Assembly: GCA_030538075.1 (NCBI GenBank)
Contig: JAUNUQ010000004.1
Span: forward strand, 35,714 to 99,713
Direction: 5' to 3'
From: Tissierellia bacterium
GTDB lineage: Bacteria; Bacillota; Clostridia; Tissierellales; Peptoniphilaceae
DNA: 64,000 bases
This document shows, in pieces, positions 63,637 to 64,000 of this stretch (position 1 is its first letter; every line of letters starts with the position of its first letter). The notes beneath the pieces were generated by a model, which saw nothing but the letters and a program-made list of their open reading frames with translations, was not told where the DNA came from and made no database searches. The position numbers and the translations under genes are program-made.

Positions 63637-64000
63637 ATGTTTAAGGATTATAAAATTCGATGGGGAGTTTTTATCCCAGCTTTTGTGCTGGTTGCAGCTG
63701 CCGCTATCATCGGAATCTTCAACAACCAATGGTTGAGCTCTGCATCTAATACTTTTTTTGCGTGGTCTTTGGAAACCTTTGGTTGGCTGTATCAGATCAT
63801 CATGCTGGTGACTTTGGTCGTCGTCATCGTCATCACCTTCTCCAAGATTGGAAAGATCCGTATTGGTGGGAAGGACGCAGTAGCAAAGTATCCCTTTTGG
63901 ACTTGGTTCGCAATGACCTTGACCGGTGGGGTTGCCACTGGAATCGTAACATGGGGTGTCAATGAGCCCTTGATCTATTTTGGCAATATCTATGGAGAAT
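63637..64000 (+). CDS. BCCT-family betaine transporter, N-terminal part
   Basis: The gene runs off the right edge; about 121 residues are visible. It starts at ATG 63637, 7 nt after AGGAGG, 11 bp after the lyase stop. Three hydrophobic segments and the sequence FAMTLTGGVATGIVTWGVNEPLIYF match the start of the betaine/carnitine/choline transporter family. BCCT proteins carry trimethylammonium zwitterions, which fits a substrate such as ergothioneine for the preceding enzyme. Confidence 0.85.
   Translation, partial: MFKDYKIRWGVFIPAFVLVAAAAIIGIFNNQWLSSASNTFFAWSLETFGWLYQIIMLVTLVVVIVITFSKIGKIRIGGKDAVAKYPFWTWFAMTLTGGVATGIVTWGVNEPLIYFGNIYGE

Overview
The window looks like chromosomal DNA from a Gram-positive, amino-acid-fermenting anaerobe of the Clostridia (Peptostreptococcales or Tissierellales type is my inference). 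Supporting signs are strong AGGAGG ribosome sites with tightly coupled genes, an oxygen-independent ribonucleotide reductase (NrdD/NrdG), corrinoid methyltransferases with a RACE-type activator, a tRNA 2-selenouridine synthase, lipoprotein solute-binding proteins, a sortase and AGCS/YfcC/BCCT amino-acid and betaine carriers. No rRNA, tRNA or insertion sequence was recognised.

Layout. 1-3.8 kb: a sigma-54 enhancer-binding regulator, three palindromic upstream sites, a -24/-12 promoter and a long-form urocanate hydratase. 4.0-10.3 kb: a D-serine/alanine-type operon with a Na+/amino-acid symporter, a divergent GlyA-like PLP enzyme, a cupin-PocR-histidine kinase, an AraC-type response regulator and D-serine dehydratase. 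11.2-13.9 kb: nrdD-nrdG. 14.0-20.8 kb: a sortase followed by a compact type IV pilus set (ATPase, platform protein, major pilin, prepilin peptidase, three pseudopilins, GspK-like protein) and a cupin gene. 20.9-21.5 kb: superoxide dismutase behind a Fur-like box. 21.7-34.6 kb: a methionine-type ABC transporter joined to five UroD-family methyltransferases, one corrinoid protein, one RACE activator, a CobW GTPase and three MetQ-type lipoproteins. A broken C-terminal piece of a sixth UroD-family gene also lies there. No classical methyl-donor methyltransferase (MttB or MtaB type) is present, so the methyl donor is unknown.

34.6-47.5 kb: an archaeal-type ATPase preceded by a promoter and a very long hairpin, then a complete type III-A CRISPR-Cas locus. 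Its order is cas6, cas10/csm1, csm2-csm6, an array of 28 identical 35-bp repeats plus one degenerate terminal repeat, cas1 and cas2. The HD and GGDD motifs of Cas10 and the HEPN motif of Csm6 are intact, so cyclic-oligoadenylate signalling is predicted. 47.5-57.0 kb: a small basic 58-aa protein gene and mnmH on the minus strand, then an MgtA-type P-ATPase, a DUF4015-type predicted glycosidase, an acyl-ACP thioesterase and a large SARP/BTAD-TPR regulator.

57.1-64.0 kb: a three-subunit molybdenum hydroxylase, a YfcC-type carrier, a histidine ammonia-lyase superfamily enzyme that lacks the Ala-Ser-Gly triad needed for the MIO cofactor, and the start of a BCCT betaine transporter. Known MIO-free members of this superfamily include ergothionase. 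The most interesting reading is therefore a pathway for uptake and breakdown of ergothioneine or another histidine betaine, with the molybdenum hydroxylase and the YfcC carrier as unexplained parts. The long urocanase at the other end of the window acts on the same class of imidazole acrylates.
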